This document shows, piece by piece, positions 11,217 to 20,211 of a DNA stretch of 64,000 nt (positions within the stretch are counted from its first letter, which is position 1; each line of letters opens with the position of its first letter). The position numbers and the translations under genes are program-made. Where the stretch lies: contig NZ_CP143889.1 of the NCBI RefSeq assembly GCF_036417355.1, positions 2,418,001 through 2,482,000 on the forward strand. Direction: 5' to 3'. Below the pieces are notes generated by a model. That model was given only the letters and a program-made list of their open reading frames with translations. It was not told the DNA's origin and searched no databases. The DNA comes from Akkermansia sp. RCC_12PD. GTDB lineage: Bacteria > Verrucomicrobiota > Verrucomicrobiia > Verrucomicrobiales > Akkermansiaceae.

Positions 11217-11605
11217 CCGCGGCATTGAAAATTCGCTGTAAGATCAGGAACTGTATTGGGTTGTGCATAATTATGGAATATAAAAACCATGGATAATTAA
11301 TTCCTGAAAAACAAGATGGAGAATTTATCAGTATGTTAAATGTCCATGAATTAACCTTAAATCAATTTTGGAATGGAGCCCTTATACCCGGAAACCGTGC
11401 CGGGAGGGGGAAAAAAGAAGGAGATAAAGAAAGAATCCATACCGCCCGGCATCATGCGGCGGAAATGGCAGGGGATAATTCATTGAGTTCTTGTCCCGGA
11501 ATTATAAAGCGCCTTTAGCGGAAAGGAGGGGAAAGGGGCCGTTCTGACCGGCAGGACCGGAAAGAAAGGGAAAATTCGTTTCTCCACATTACCGGAAAGA
11601 AAAAT
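11217..11605. other. Intergenic, no gene recognised
   Basis: About 390 bp, AT-rich up to 11340. A 61-codon open frame at 11333-11518 has no recognisable domain and no clear ribosome binding site; I do not call it a gene. A small RNA driven by the module to the left is conceivable but unsupported. Confidence 0.45.
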
Positions 11606-11630
11606 CCCCGGCAAGTTGTACTTGCCGGGG
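11606..11630 (-). terminator. Intrinsic terminator of the RND efflux operon
   Basis: A perfect 10-bp stem (CCCCGGCAAG at 11606-11615, CTTGCCGGGG at 11621-11630) with a 5-base loop. It is followed on the minus strand by ATTTTTCTTTC. It lies 47 bp beyond the last gene of the operon. Confidence 0.9.
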
Positions 11631-11677
11631 GATGAAAGAACAGTCAAAGAATCTCCCATTTTAAGGGACAGGCTTTT

Positions 11678-13111
11678 TTATCGCCTGGAAGGGCCGTCCA
11701 TGATAGCCTTGTGGCTCATGTTCCAGCCGCCGCCCAGTGCCGTGTACAGGGATACCAGTGTGCTGGCGTGCTGATAATAGTACTGGGAGAGCTGGATCTG
11801 CGCCGGATACAGGTTCTGCTGGGCGTACAGCACTTCAATGTAGTTGGAAAGGCCAGTGCGGTAGCGTTCAAAGGAAAGCTTTACGGCCGTCTGGTAGGCT
11901 TCCACGGCTTCAGACTGGATGGTCGTAATGTCGCGGAGCTTGGTGCGCTGGATCAGTGTGCTGGAGACTTCAGACAGGGCGTTGAGCACGGTTTGTTCGT
12001 AGTCGTTCTTGGCCGCCAGGAATTCCGCCTTGGCCGCCTTTTCAGAGGCTGTGAGCCTGCCCGCCTGGAAGAGAGGTCCCGTCAGGTTGGCCCCAATGCC
12101 CCAGCCGCTACGGCGTCCCTGCACATGGCGCAAGTCACTTGAGGCGATGCCTCCGGCTGCCGTCAGGGAGATGGTCGGGAAGTAGTCGGCAATGGCCGCG
12201 CCTACGTCGGCATTGGCGGCGCGCAACTGGTATTCGCTCTGGCGCACGTCGGGCCTTCTGGAAAGGATATAGGCCGGGATGCCGGCGGGAACCTTGATAT
12301 TGTAGGAAATATCGCGGAGGCTTCCGGAACGGCGGATATGGCCGGGAGCGCGTCCCGCCAGGGCGGAGACAGCGTTTTCCAGATTGGCTATTTGCGCTTC
12401 AATAGCGGGAATCTGTGCCTGGGAGGAGGCCAAGGCAGCCTTGGCGGAAGATACTTGGAGCTTGTCGCCTACCTCGCCTTCCAGCTGTTCGTCAAACAGG
12501 CGGAGGCATTCGGAATAGGATTCCACGGATTTCTGCACAATGGCAAGCTGTTCGTCCAGTTGGAGGAGCTGGAGATAGGAGTCAGCCACCTGGCGGAGCA
12601 GGGAGAGCATCAGGGCGCGCTGGCCTTCTTCGGAAGCCAGGTAATCCGCACGCGCCGCTTCCGTCAGACGGCGGGTCTTGCCCCAGATATCCAGTTCCCA
12701 GGAGATGCCGCCGTCAATCATGCCGGGCGTCAGCGTGGTGCCTGTGGTCTGCACGATGTTGCCGCTGGTGTAGTTGGCCCCCTTGCTGAGGCTGCCGGCA
12801 TAGTCCGCCCACGGGAAGAGAGGGGCTTCCGTCACGGTAATGTACTGGCGTGCCTTTTCCACGCGCGCCATGGCCGCTTTCAGGTCGCGGTTATTGTTGT
12901 AGGTGTCCGTCAGGAGGTCTTGAAGGTCCTTGTTCTTGAATACTTTCCACCAGGGGAGGTCTGCGATGGATTCCGTGGATGCTCCGGCGCCCCTGAATGC
13001 AGCGGGCATGGGCATGTCCACGGGCTTGAAGTCGGGGCCCATCATGCATGAGGAAGCCGTCACGACAGTCCCGAGCAGAATGAGGCGTGTGATATATTGA
13101 TTCGGTCGCAT
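11678..13111 (-). CDS. RND efflux outer-membrane channel lipoprotein (OprM/NodT family)
   Basis: A 477-residue TolC-like channel. The leader MRPNQYITRLILLGTVVTAS ends in a lipobox with Cys22, so the protein is a lipoprotein. The body shows the two repeated OEP domains: the first with DLKAAMARVEKARQYI, the second with PDVRQSEYQLRAANADVGAA, a signature of this family. It provides the outer-membrane exit for the tripartite pump encoded by the two upstream genes; its start lies 37 bp after the pump gene. Substrates cannot be predicted. Confidence 0.93.
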   Translation of the reverse strand: MRPNQYITRLILLGTVVTASSCMMGPDFKPVDMPMPAAFRGAGASTESIADLPWWKVFKNKDLQDLLTDTYNNNRDLKAAMARVEKARQYITVTEAPLFPWADYAGSLSKGANYTSGNIVQTTGTTLTPGMIDGGISWELDIWGKTRRLTEAARADYLASEEGQRALMLSLLRQVADSYLQLLQLDEQLAIVQKSVESYSECLRLFDEQLEGEVGDKLQVSSAKAALASSQAQIPAIEAQIANLENAVSALAGRAPGHIRRSGSLRDISYNIKVPAGIPAYILSRRPDVRQSEYQLRAANADVGAAIADYFPTISLTAAGGIASSDLRHVQGRRSGWGIGANLTGPLFQAGRLTASEKAAKAEFLAAKNDYEQTVLNALSEVSSTLIQRTKLRDITTIQSEAVEAYQTAVKLSFERYRTGLSNYIEVLYAQQNLYPAQIQLSQYYYQHASTLVSLYTALGGGWNMSHKAIMDGPSRR

Positions 13112-13148
13112 ATGCGTATGTGTGTTTTAAATGTGGTCAGGGGCGTTG

Positions 13149-16100
13149 TCAGCCTTTCAGTGATTCATGGGCTTCATGAAAGAGGTGCTTGCGGGCGATG
13201 ATTTCATCCGGATCGTCCGTTTCCACAGTCTTCCGGGCGATGCGCACGCGGAAGAGCTTCATGATGAAGTAGAAGGAACTCGGAATGAGGAAGATGCCCA
13301 CGACTGTCGCCATCGTCATCCCGGCGATCACCACGATCCCGATGATGTTGCGGGAGTAGGCTCCGGAACCGGAGGCGATGGCCAGCGGTACGCAGCCCAG
13401 GATGAAGGCGAAGGAGGTCATCAGGATGGGACGCAGGCGGATTCTGGCCGCGGAAAGCGTGGCTTCCATCAGCGTCTTGCCGCGCTCCATCTCAATGACC
13501 GCGAATTCCACGATCAGAATGGCGTTCTTGGCCGCCAGCCCGATGAGCATCACCAGGCCGATCTGTGCGTACAGGTTCAGTTCATAGCCGAACCAGTACA
13601 GGCCGAGAAAGGCGCCCAGGGCCGCAATCGGCACCGTCATGAAAATACTGAGCGGAAGGGCCCAACGTTCATACAGGGCCGCCAGGATCAGGAACACGAA
13701 GATGGAGGAGAGCATGAAAATCTGCACGATGTTGATGCCGTTCTGGATTTTCTGTTCCTGATAGCTCATGTCCGCGTAACTGTAGCCCATGTCTGTGGGC
13801 ATGCAGGCCTCGAACGTTTTTTGCAGGGCCTCCATGGCCTGGGAGTTGGAGAAGCCCATGGCCGGAGTGACCATGAGTTTGGATGAGTTGTACAGATTCT
13901 GGCGCAGCAGGAATTCCGGCCCCTTGGTGTCCGTGATCTTGACGAGCGTGGAGAGGGGTACGGAACTGCCCGTGTCGTTCTTCACGTAGAAGTTCTTGAG
14001 CATGTCCGTTCCGTTCCGGTCGTCGCCCTGGGCCTGGATGTACACCTGCCATTGCTGGCCGTACAGCGTGATGTAGTTGATGAACAGGGAGCCCATGTAC
14101 GCCTGGAGCAGGTTGTTGGCCTCGCTGATGCTGACGCCCAGCGTGGCGCATTTTTCCTCGTCCAGCCGCACGTCCTTTTGATCCACGGCAAAGGACATGA
14201 CGCTGCGCACGCTGCCGTTATGGAGAGGATCAAAAATCGGAAGCTTGCTGGCCTCCTTCACGAAGATGTCCGTCTGTTCGGCCAGGTATTCCGTTCCCTT
14301 GCCGTCGCGGTCTTCCAGCATGAAGGTGACGCCGTTAGCGGAACCCACCCCCGCAATGGCCGGAGGCTGGAAGCACATGGTGACGCCTTCGGAAACCTTG
14401 GTGCTCAATAGTCTGTTCAGCTCGGCGGTAATCGCCTTGGCGCTTTGGTCCGGATTGGGGCGTTCCTCCCAGGGCTTCAGCATCACAAAGAAGAAGGCGT
14501 TGTTCGTGCTCTGCACTCCGGTAAGAAGGCTGAACCCGGAAATGGCGATCACATCCTTGACGTTCGGATTCTGCCGGATCAGTTCGCTGACCTTGTCCGC
14601 GGCGGCGGTCGTGAGCTGGAGGGAGCGCGCTTCCGGCATGATCAGGGCGGAGAACAGGTAGCCCTGGTCTTCGTCCGGCAGGAAGCCGTTCGGAATGTGC
14701 TTGGCTACGGGGATGATGGCGTACGCGATCAGGGCCAGCAGAGGAATGGAAATGATGAGCTTCCTGGTCAGGAAGTGGCATATCTTCGTGTAGCCGCTGG
14801 CGGTGGCGTCATAGCCCCGGTTGAAGACGCGGTAGAAGAATTTCAGGGGGCCGCCCTTGTTCGGGTCCTTGGGCTTGAGCAGGATGGCGGACAGGGCCGG
14901 CGAGAGCGTCAGCGCGTTGAACGCGGAAATCAGCATGGAAATGGCAATGGTCACGGCGAACTGCTGGAACAGCGTACCCGTGATGCCGGGAAGGAGCAGG
15001 GACGGCAGGAACACCGCCGCCAGTACGAGGGCAATGGCGATGACCGGGCCGGACACTTCCTCCATGGCGGCGAAAGCCGCCTGGCGCGGCGTCAGGCCGC
15101 GCTCCATGTGGGATTCCACGGCTTCCACCACCACGATGGCGTCGTCCACCACCAGGCCGATGGCCAGCACCATGCCCATCAGGCAGATGGTGTTCAGCGT
15201 GAAGCCCAGCAACGGGAACAGCGCGAAGGTGGCGATGATGGAGACCGGTACGGCGATGGCGGGAATCAGGGTGGCGCGCCAGCCCTGCAGGAAGACGAAT
15301 ACCACCAGCACCACGAGGAGGAGGGCTTCCACCAGCGTGTGTTCGATTTCCACAATGGAGGCGCGCACGGCCAGCGTGGTGTCCAGCGTCATGTTGTATT
15401 CCATGCCGGGCGGGAAGCTGCGGGAACGTTCTTCAAAAAGCTTTTTCAGGGCGTCCACCGTATTGATGGCGTTGGAGCCGGGGGCCGCATACACGGCGAT
15501 GGCGCCGGAGTCCTTCCCGTTGTACTTGCTGGATACGTTGTAGGTCTGGGAGCCCAGTTCCACCTTGGCGATATCCTTTAGGTAGAGCAGCTTGTTTCCG
15601 TTGGCACGGATGATGATGTCGCCGAATTCCTCAGCGGTCTTCAGGCGTCCCTTGGTCTGGATGCTGTACGTGAATTCCGTTCCGGGAGGCGCCGGTTCCG
15701 CGCCGATCTGGCCGGCGGGAATCACGGTATTCTGTTCACGAATGGCGGCCTGAACTTCTCCCACGGAGATGTTTTGGGCAGCCATCTTGGTGGTGTCCAG
15801 CCAGATGCGCATGGCATAGCGGCCCGCGCCGAACACCTGCACGTCGCCCACGCCAGGGACGCGTTTGACGGGATCCACCAGGCTCACGTAGGCGTAATTA
15901 CTCAGGAAAATGGCGTTCAGGCTGTTGTCCGGGGAGTACAGGTTGAGCACGGCCAGCGGGCTGCCCGTGGACTGGGTGATGGTGATGCCCATCTGGGCCA
16001 CTTCCGACGGAAGCTGGGCGGTGGCCTGGCCGTAGCGCATGTAGGCCAGCGTCTGGTCCATGTTCGGGTCTGTTCCTACTTCAAAGACGATGCTCAGGGA

Positions 16101-16364
16101 GCAGATGCCGTTGTTGGCGTTCGTGGAAGTCATGTAATCCATGCCCACCACGCCGGAAATGGACTGTTCCAGCGGGGAGGCTACGGAGTTGGCCACCGTT
16201 TCCGCATTGGCGCCCGGATAGGTCGCCTGCATCTTGATGGTGGGCGGGACGATGTTCGGGTACTGCTCAATGGGGAGCCCCAGCAGTGCCAGGCCGCCGA
16301 GCAGGATCATCACGATCGAAATGACGATGGCGATGGTCGGGTGTTTGATGAAAAAGCTGGACAT
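13149..16364 (-). CDS. RND multidrug efflux pump, HAE1 (AcrB/MexB) family
   Basis: A 1071-residue inner-membrane proton antiporter with the usual twelve helices and two large periplasmic loops. The start MSSFFIKHPTIAIVISIVMI is typical. TM4 contains the proton-relay aspartates in GLVVDDAIVVVEAVE, and the second half carries the matching GLAAKNAILIVEFAV. The loop segment QLPSEVAQMGITITQS belongs to the docking and porter region. It works with the adaptor encoded 62 bp upstream and the channel encoded 37 bp downstream. Length and motifs are intact. Bile salts or other gut toxicants are plausible substrates for a gut organism, but that is inference. Confidence 0.96.
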   Translation of the reverse strand: MSSFFIKHPTIAIVISIVMILLGGLALLGLPIEQYPNIVPPTIKMQATYPGANAETVANSVASPLEQSISGVVGMDYMTSTNANNGICSLSIVFEVGTDPNMDQTLAYMRYGQATAQLPSEVAQMGITITQSTGSPLAVLNLYSPDNSLNAIFLSNYAYVSLVDPVKRVPGVGDVQVFGAGRYAMRIWLDTTKMAAQNISVGEVQAAIREQNTVIPAGQIGAEPAPPGTEFTYSIQTKGRLKTAEEFGDIIIRANGNKLLYLKDIAKVELGSQTYNVSSKYNGKDSGAIAVYAAPGSNAINTVDALKKLFEERSRSFPPGMEYNMTLDTTLAVRASIVEIEHTLVEALLLVVLVVFVFLQGWRATLIPAIAVPVSIIATFALFPLLGFTLNTICLMGMVLAIGLVVDDAIVVVEAVESHMERGLTPRQAAFAAMEEVSGPVIAIALVLAAVFLPSLLLPGITGTLFQQFAVTIAISMLISAFNALTLSPALSAILLKPKDPNKGGPLKFFYRVFNRGYDATASGYTKICHFLTRKLIISIPLLALIAYAIIPVAKHIPNGFLPDEDQGYLFSALIMPEARSLQLTTAAADKVSELIRQNPNVKDVIAISGFSLLTGVQSTNNAFFFVMLKPWEERPNPDQSAKAITAELNRLLSTKVSEGVTMCFQPPAIAGVGSANGVTFMLEDRDGKGTEYLAEQTDIFVKEASKLPIFDPLHNGSVRSVMSFAVDQKDVRLDEEKCATLGVSISEANNLLQAYMGSLFINYITLYGQQWQVYIQAQGDDRNGTDMLKNFYVKNDTGSSVPLSTLVKITDTKGPEFLLRQNLYNSSKLMVTPAMGFSNSQAMEALQKTFEACMPTDMGYSYADMSYQEQKIQNGINIVQIFMLSSIFVFLILAALYERWALPLSIFMTVPIAALGAFLGLYWFGYELNLYAQIGLVMLIGLAAKNAILIVEFAVIEMERGKTLMEATLSAARIRLRPILMTSFAFILGCVPLAIASGSGAYSRNIIGIVVIAGMTMATVVGIFLIPSSFYFIMKLFRVRIARKTVETDDPDEIIARKHLFHEAHESLKG

Positions 16365-16426
16365 GGTGTTAGATCATGGAATTGCGCGGAAGAGCGGCGG
16401 GGAATGCGGCTTCTCGGGAAAGAATG

Positions 16427-17692
16427 TTATTTGGAGGCCGGCTGGGCGTTGTCGTGGTGCATGCCTTCCGGAGTTTTGGCCTTTTCAAAGGACTGGGCGC
16501 CTACGGAGGGCATGACGGGCTGGGAGACGACATGCTTGTAGGGAGTCGGGTTGACAGGGGCTTGTCCCTGCAATCTGGCGGCCTGCTGAATGCCTTCCAC
16601 CACAATGGGGCTGTCCTTCGTGAACGTGGAATTGGGCATCGGAATAATGTCGATCACCTGCATGCCGTCAACGACGGGTCCGGTTTGCACCACCTGCATG
16701 TGGGGAATGTTCTTGTCGTCCAGATAGACGATGAATTTGGCGCTCTGGTTGGACAGGATGGAGCGTGGCGGAACCAGCGTGGCGTTTTTCAGGATTTTCA
16801 CAGTGGCCTGGATGCGGACGAACATGCCGGGGCGCAGGATCAGATTCGGGTTGGGAATGTGGCCGACGACATTGATAGTGGCCGTCTGGGTGTCCACGTT
16901 GCGGTCGGCCGCCACGGAGTAGCCTTGCTGGGGGTAAAGGGTGCCGTTGGGAAGGATGACGTTGAACTTGAATCCCTTTTTGCCGTTTGAACTTTCATCC
17001 AGGGAGCTGAGGTCCAGAAAATCCTTATCGCTGGGGTTGAAGTCCACGCGGATGGGATCAATGGCGGAAATCGTGGTCAGAGGCGTGGGGCTGGAGGGAG
17101 TGAGCAGGTTGCCGATGGAGGGAGTCGCCAGGCCGGCCAGGCCGGAAATGGGGGCGGTGATTGTCGTGAACTTGAGATTGATCTTCGCCTGGTCCACCTG
17201 CGCCTTGGCCGTAGCGATGGCGGCTTGCGTTTCCTGAACCTGTTGCAGGGCGTCGTCCAGCTGCTTGCGGCTGACGGACCCGGACTTGACCAGCGGGGTA
17301 TAGCGTTCTACGTCCAGCTGGTATTTCTTCAGTGTGGCTTCGTATTGTTCCAGGCGTCCCTGGGCCTGTTCCAGCGTTGCCTGGAAGGGGCGCGGGTCAA
17401 TCTGGAAAAGCGTCTGGCCCTTCTTGACATAGGCGCCGTCCTTGTAGTCCTTGGAAAGCAGGTAGCCCGTCACCTGGGAGCGGATTTCCGCGTCTTCCGT
17501 GCCGCGCAGGTTGCCTATCCATATCGCCTTGATCGGCACGTCTTCGGTCACCAGCTTGGTTACCTGCACGTCAGGAACGAGAGCCTGCGGTTGGCCGGCT
17601 CCGGCATCCTTTTTTTCACAGGAACTTAAAATTATCACCGGAGAGCACAGGAGAATGGTGGTGGCGGCAATCGTCAAAGGCTTGTTGTACAT
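16427..17692 (-). CDS. RND efflux periplasmic adaptor (membrane fusion) lipoprotein
   Basis: A 421-residue adaptor beginning at the ATG at 17692. The open frame extends much further upstream, but that part lacks a signal and is AT-rich promoter DNA. The leader MYNKPLTIAATTILLCSPVI continues to ILSSC, so Cys25 is the lipidation site. The lipoyl/barrel-sandwich halves are seen at VTGYLLSKDYKDGAYVKKGQ and ITAPISGLAGLATPSIGNLL, separated by a coiled-coil hairpin (QAQGRLEQYEATLKKYQLD to VQETQAAIATAKAQVDQAK). It bridges the pump and outer-membrane channel encoded just downstream in the same operon. Confidence 0.94.
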   Translation of the reverse strand: MYNKPLTIAATTILLCSPVIILSSCEKKDAGAGQPQALVPDVQVTKLVTEDVPIKAIWIGNLRGTEDAEIRSQVTGYLLSKDYKDGAYVKKGQTLFQIDPRPFQATLEQAQGRLEQYEATLKKYQLDVERYTPLVKSGSVSRKQLDDALQQVQETQAAIATAKAQVDQAKINLKFTTITAPISGLAGLATPSIGNLLTPSSPTPLTTISAIDPIRVDFNPSDKDFLDLSSLDESSNGKKGFKFNVILPNGTLYPQQGYSVAADRNVDTQTATINVVGHIPNPNLILRPGMFVRIQATVKILKNATLVPPRSILSNQSAKFIVYLDDKNIPHMQVVQTGPVVDGMQVIDIIPMPNSTFTKDSPIVVEGIQQAARLQGQAPVNPTPYKHVVSQPVMPSVGAQSFEKAKTPEGMHHDNAQPASK

Positions 17693-17919
17693 AAATGAAC
17701 GCGGTTGTTTACAAACTGGATTGCCGAAAAGTGCGGCAAGTCGCGTGAATTTTGCTTTTTTTTCACCAAAAGTCAACGCAAAGATATGTCCTCTTTCATG
17801 TGAAATATGCGTAATATTATCATAGTGAATGGATAAAATAATTGAACAAATGTATAATATGTTATTCCTTGTCGTGATGATGACAGGGAGAACCGCGAAT
17901 GGCGATTTTCCGCTGGCAT

Positions 17920-20091
17920 TCAGGAGGTCAGCCGTCTTTTGCGGAGCATGGCGTCCATGTTCGGCTTTCTCCCCATGAAATCGGTGAACTGCTGCATAGG
18001 TGGGACCGTGAATCCCTTTTCCAGGATGGCTTTCCGGAATTTTCCGGCGGTTTCTCTGTTCAGCAGCCCAGAATGTTCGAAAGCCTCGAAAATGTCCTTG
18101 TCCAGAACCTCCGCCCAGCGGTAGGAGAAGTAAAAAGAGGCATAGCCGGAAGAAGAGGCGAACAAATGGCGCGCCGTCCTCAGCCTTCCGGCCTGCCTGC
18201 AATCCTTGAAATATTCCAGGTCTCCCGCCACGATGGAATCCACATCATCCAGGGAACACGCCGCAAACCGTTCCGGATCCATGTGAACGGCCAGGTCCGT
18301 TTTCGCATACAGAAGTTGTGAAACCAGCGTAACAGCGGGCGTGTTGCCGCGGGATTCCTCCAGGGACCGCAGCATGTCTTCCGGGATGGGCTGTCCCGTT
18401 TTTTCATGCCGGGCAAAACTTCTCAAAATATCAGGATGGGAACACCAGTTTTCCATGAACTGGGAGGGGACTTCCACGAAATCCCGCGGAACGCTGGTGC
18501 CGGCCAGGGAAGGGATGGAAACTCGCGAAAACATCAGATGCAGCAAATGGCCGAATTCATGAAAAAGAATCCTGACCTCCCTGTGAGAAAGAAGAACTGG
18601 CTCCCCATCCGCGGGTTTTTGTACATTCAGGCAGATCATTCCCAGGCGCGGTTTGCCGGGCTTGCCGCCCGCAGGCGGGGCGCCTGCATCCAGCGGTGAC
18701 ATCCACGCTCCGGCCCGCTTGTTGCTGCGGGCGAAAATATCCAGGTAAAAATACCCCAGCCGTTCTTCCTTGCCGTCGTCAATGGCAAAAAAGCGGACGT
18801 CCGGATTCCAGACCTCCGCCTCTCCGCCTTTTTCCGGTCCGGAAATGCCGGTCAATGGTTTCCGGACAGGGAGTTCCGTTACGCGGATGCCGTACAATTG
18901 TTCCGCCACGCCAAAGAGTCCGGCCATGACGCGGGGAAGGGGGAAATAATGCCGCAGTTCTTCCCGGTCCAGGCGGAAGCGCTCTTCCGCCTGGAGGTTG
19001 GCGTAATAAACCGTGTCCCAGGGGTGCAGGCTGACCTCTTTATTCTCCGTAAGCCGTGCCTTGACCTGGCGCAGAGACTCCATTTCCCTGAAAAACGGCT
19101 CCTTCACCCTGTCCAGAAGTCCGTTGACGAACCGCATGGCCTCTTTTCCGTTTCCGGCCATGCTCTGTTGCAGCGCATAATCGGAATACGTCCTGTAGCC
19201 GCACAACTGCGCTTTCTCGCTGCGCAGGGAAAGCATTTGCCTGACGACCGGTTCCGTGTCGTAGCTGTCCGTAGCCAGGGTTTGAAGATGTTCCCACAAA
19301 TCCTTGCGGATTTTTTCACTCCGCACCTTCTCCATCACCCGTCCGGCAGCGGCGGAATTCAGGGTGAACGTCCAGCCGGGGCCGGTTTCTCCGGGATGGC
19401 GGGAGCGGAATTCCTGCGCCGCCTGCCGCAGCGTTGTCCGGCTCAGGCCGTCCAGGGCGTCGGCGTCGTGTACCGTCCAGCTCCAGTTCTTCCGGGCGTC
19501 CATGTACAGATTGTTGAAACGCTGGGCACACAGGGCCAGCTCCCTGTCAATGACTTCCAGCCTGGCGCGCTTTCCGGGCGGCAGGTCCGCCCCGTTATCC
19601 CGGAAGCTCTGCATGCACAGTTCCATGTAACGTTTTCTTTCAGGGTCCGCAACCACATCGCCCAGCCGGACATGGGCGGTTTTCAGGGTATTCCACAGGG
19701 ACTGGTTTTTGGTGAGGGAAGAATGGAACGCGACTGCGAGCGGGGTGGCCTCATCCATGGCCTTCCGGATGGAATCGCTGTCGCACAGGCTTTTCAGGGC
19801 ATATGCCTTGGCCATCGGCTCCGTCAGGGAAACATTGACCTCTTCCAGTGCGCCGAATGTATTTTCATACGTTATTTCTTCCGGAGCTGTGCGGCAGATC
19901 CGGTCCACTGCTTCATGGGCGCGCCGTATGGCTTCCTTCACGTCCGGCTGCAGGCGGTCCGCTGCCAGGGCACTCCAGCGGATGGGGCGTGAAGTATCCA
20001 GAAAGGGGTGGGCCGAAGACGCGGCAATGCAGGGAACCAGGCCGGAAAGGATCAGTGGAAGAAAAGCACGGAACAGGCGGATGCGGAGCAT
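17920..20091 (-). CDS. M3-family zinc metallopeptidase (oligopeptidase), exported
   Basis: A 723-residue thimet-oligopeptidase-like enzyme. The zinc motif is HEFGHLLH near residue 510, with the helper glutamate region FVEVPSQFMENW downstream. The N-terminal two-thirds are helical, as in this family. The start at 20091 gives MLRIRLFRAFLPLILSGLVP followed by CIAASS, a signal peptide, so the enzyme should be periplasmic like E. coli Dcp rather than cytoplasmic. The open frame continues far upstream, but that part is antisense to citramalate synthase and is not real. It stands alone between the efflux operon and the divergent cimA. Confidence 0.92.
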   Translation of the reverse strand: MLRIRLFRAFLPLILSGLVPCIAASSAHPFLDTSRPIRWSALAADRLQPDVKEAIRRAHEAVDRICRTAPEEITYENTFGALEEVNVSLTEPMAKAYALKSLCDSDSIRKAMDEATPLAVAFHSSLTKNQSLWNTLKTAHVRLGDVVADPERKRYMELCMQSFRDNGADLPPGKRARLEVIDRELALCAQRFNNLYMDARKNWSWTVHDADALDGLSRTTLRQAAQEFRSRHPGETGPGWTFTLNSAAAGRVMEKVRSEKIRKDLWEHLQTLATDSYDTEPVVRQMLSLRSEKAQLCGYRTYSDYALQQSMAGNGKEAMRFVNGLLDRVKEPFFREMESLRQVKARLTENKEVSLHPWDTVYYANLQAEERFRLDREELRHYFPLPRVMAGLFGVAEQLYGIRVTELPVRKPLTGISGPEKGGEAEVWNPDVRFFAIDDGKEERLGYFYLDIFARSNKRAGAWMSPLDAGAPPAGGKPGKPRLGMICLNVQKPADGEPVLLSHREVRILFHEFGHLLHLMFSRVSIPSLAGTSVPRDFVEVPSQFMENWCSHPDILRSFARHEKTGQPIPEDMLRSLEESRGNTPAVTLVSQLLYAKTDLAVHMDPERFAACSLDDVDSIVAGDLEYFKDCRQAGRLRTARHLFASSSGYASFYFSYRWAEVLDKDIFEAFEHSGLLNRETAGKFRKAILEKGFTVPPMQQFTDFMGRKPNMDAMLRKRRLTS

Positions 20092-20211
20092 GCGTTCCAC
20101 TTTAATGAATGCCTTCCCTTCATTCAAGCTCCGCGCTTTTTGTGTCTGCAAACGGCGGGAGGCCGGGACTGCCCTTGAATGCTGGCCCCTTTGCATGTAT
20201 GAAGAAATGCG

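Noticed and set aside
17693-18202. N-terminal extension of the efflux adaptor
   Set aside because: The stretch overlaps the M3 peptidase gene end in another frame and AT-rich promoter DNA; the lipoprotein signal starts at 17692.
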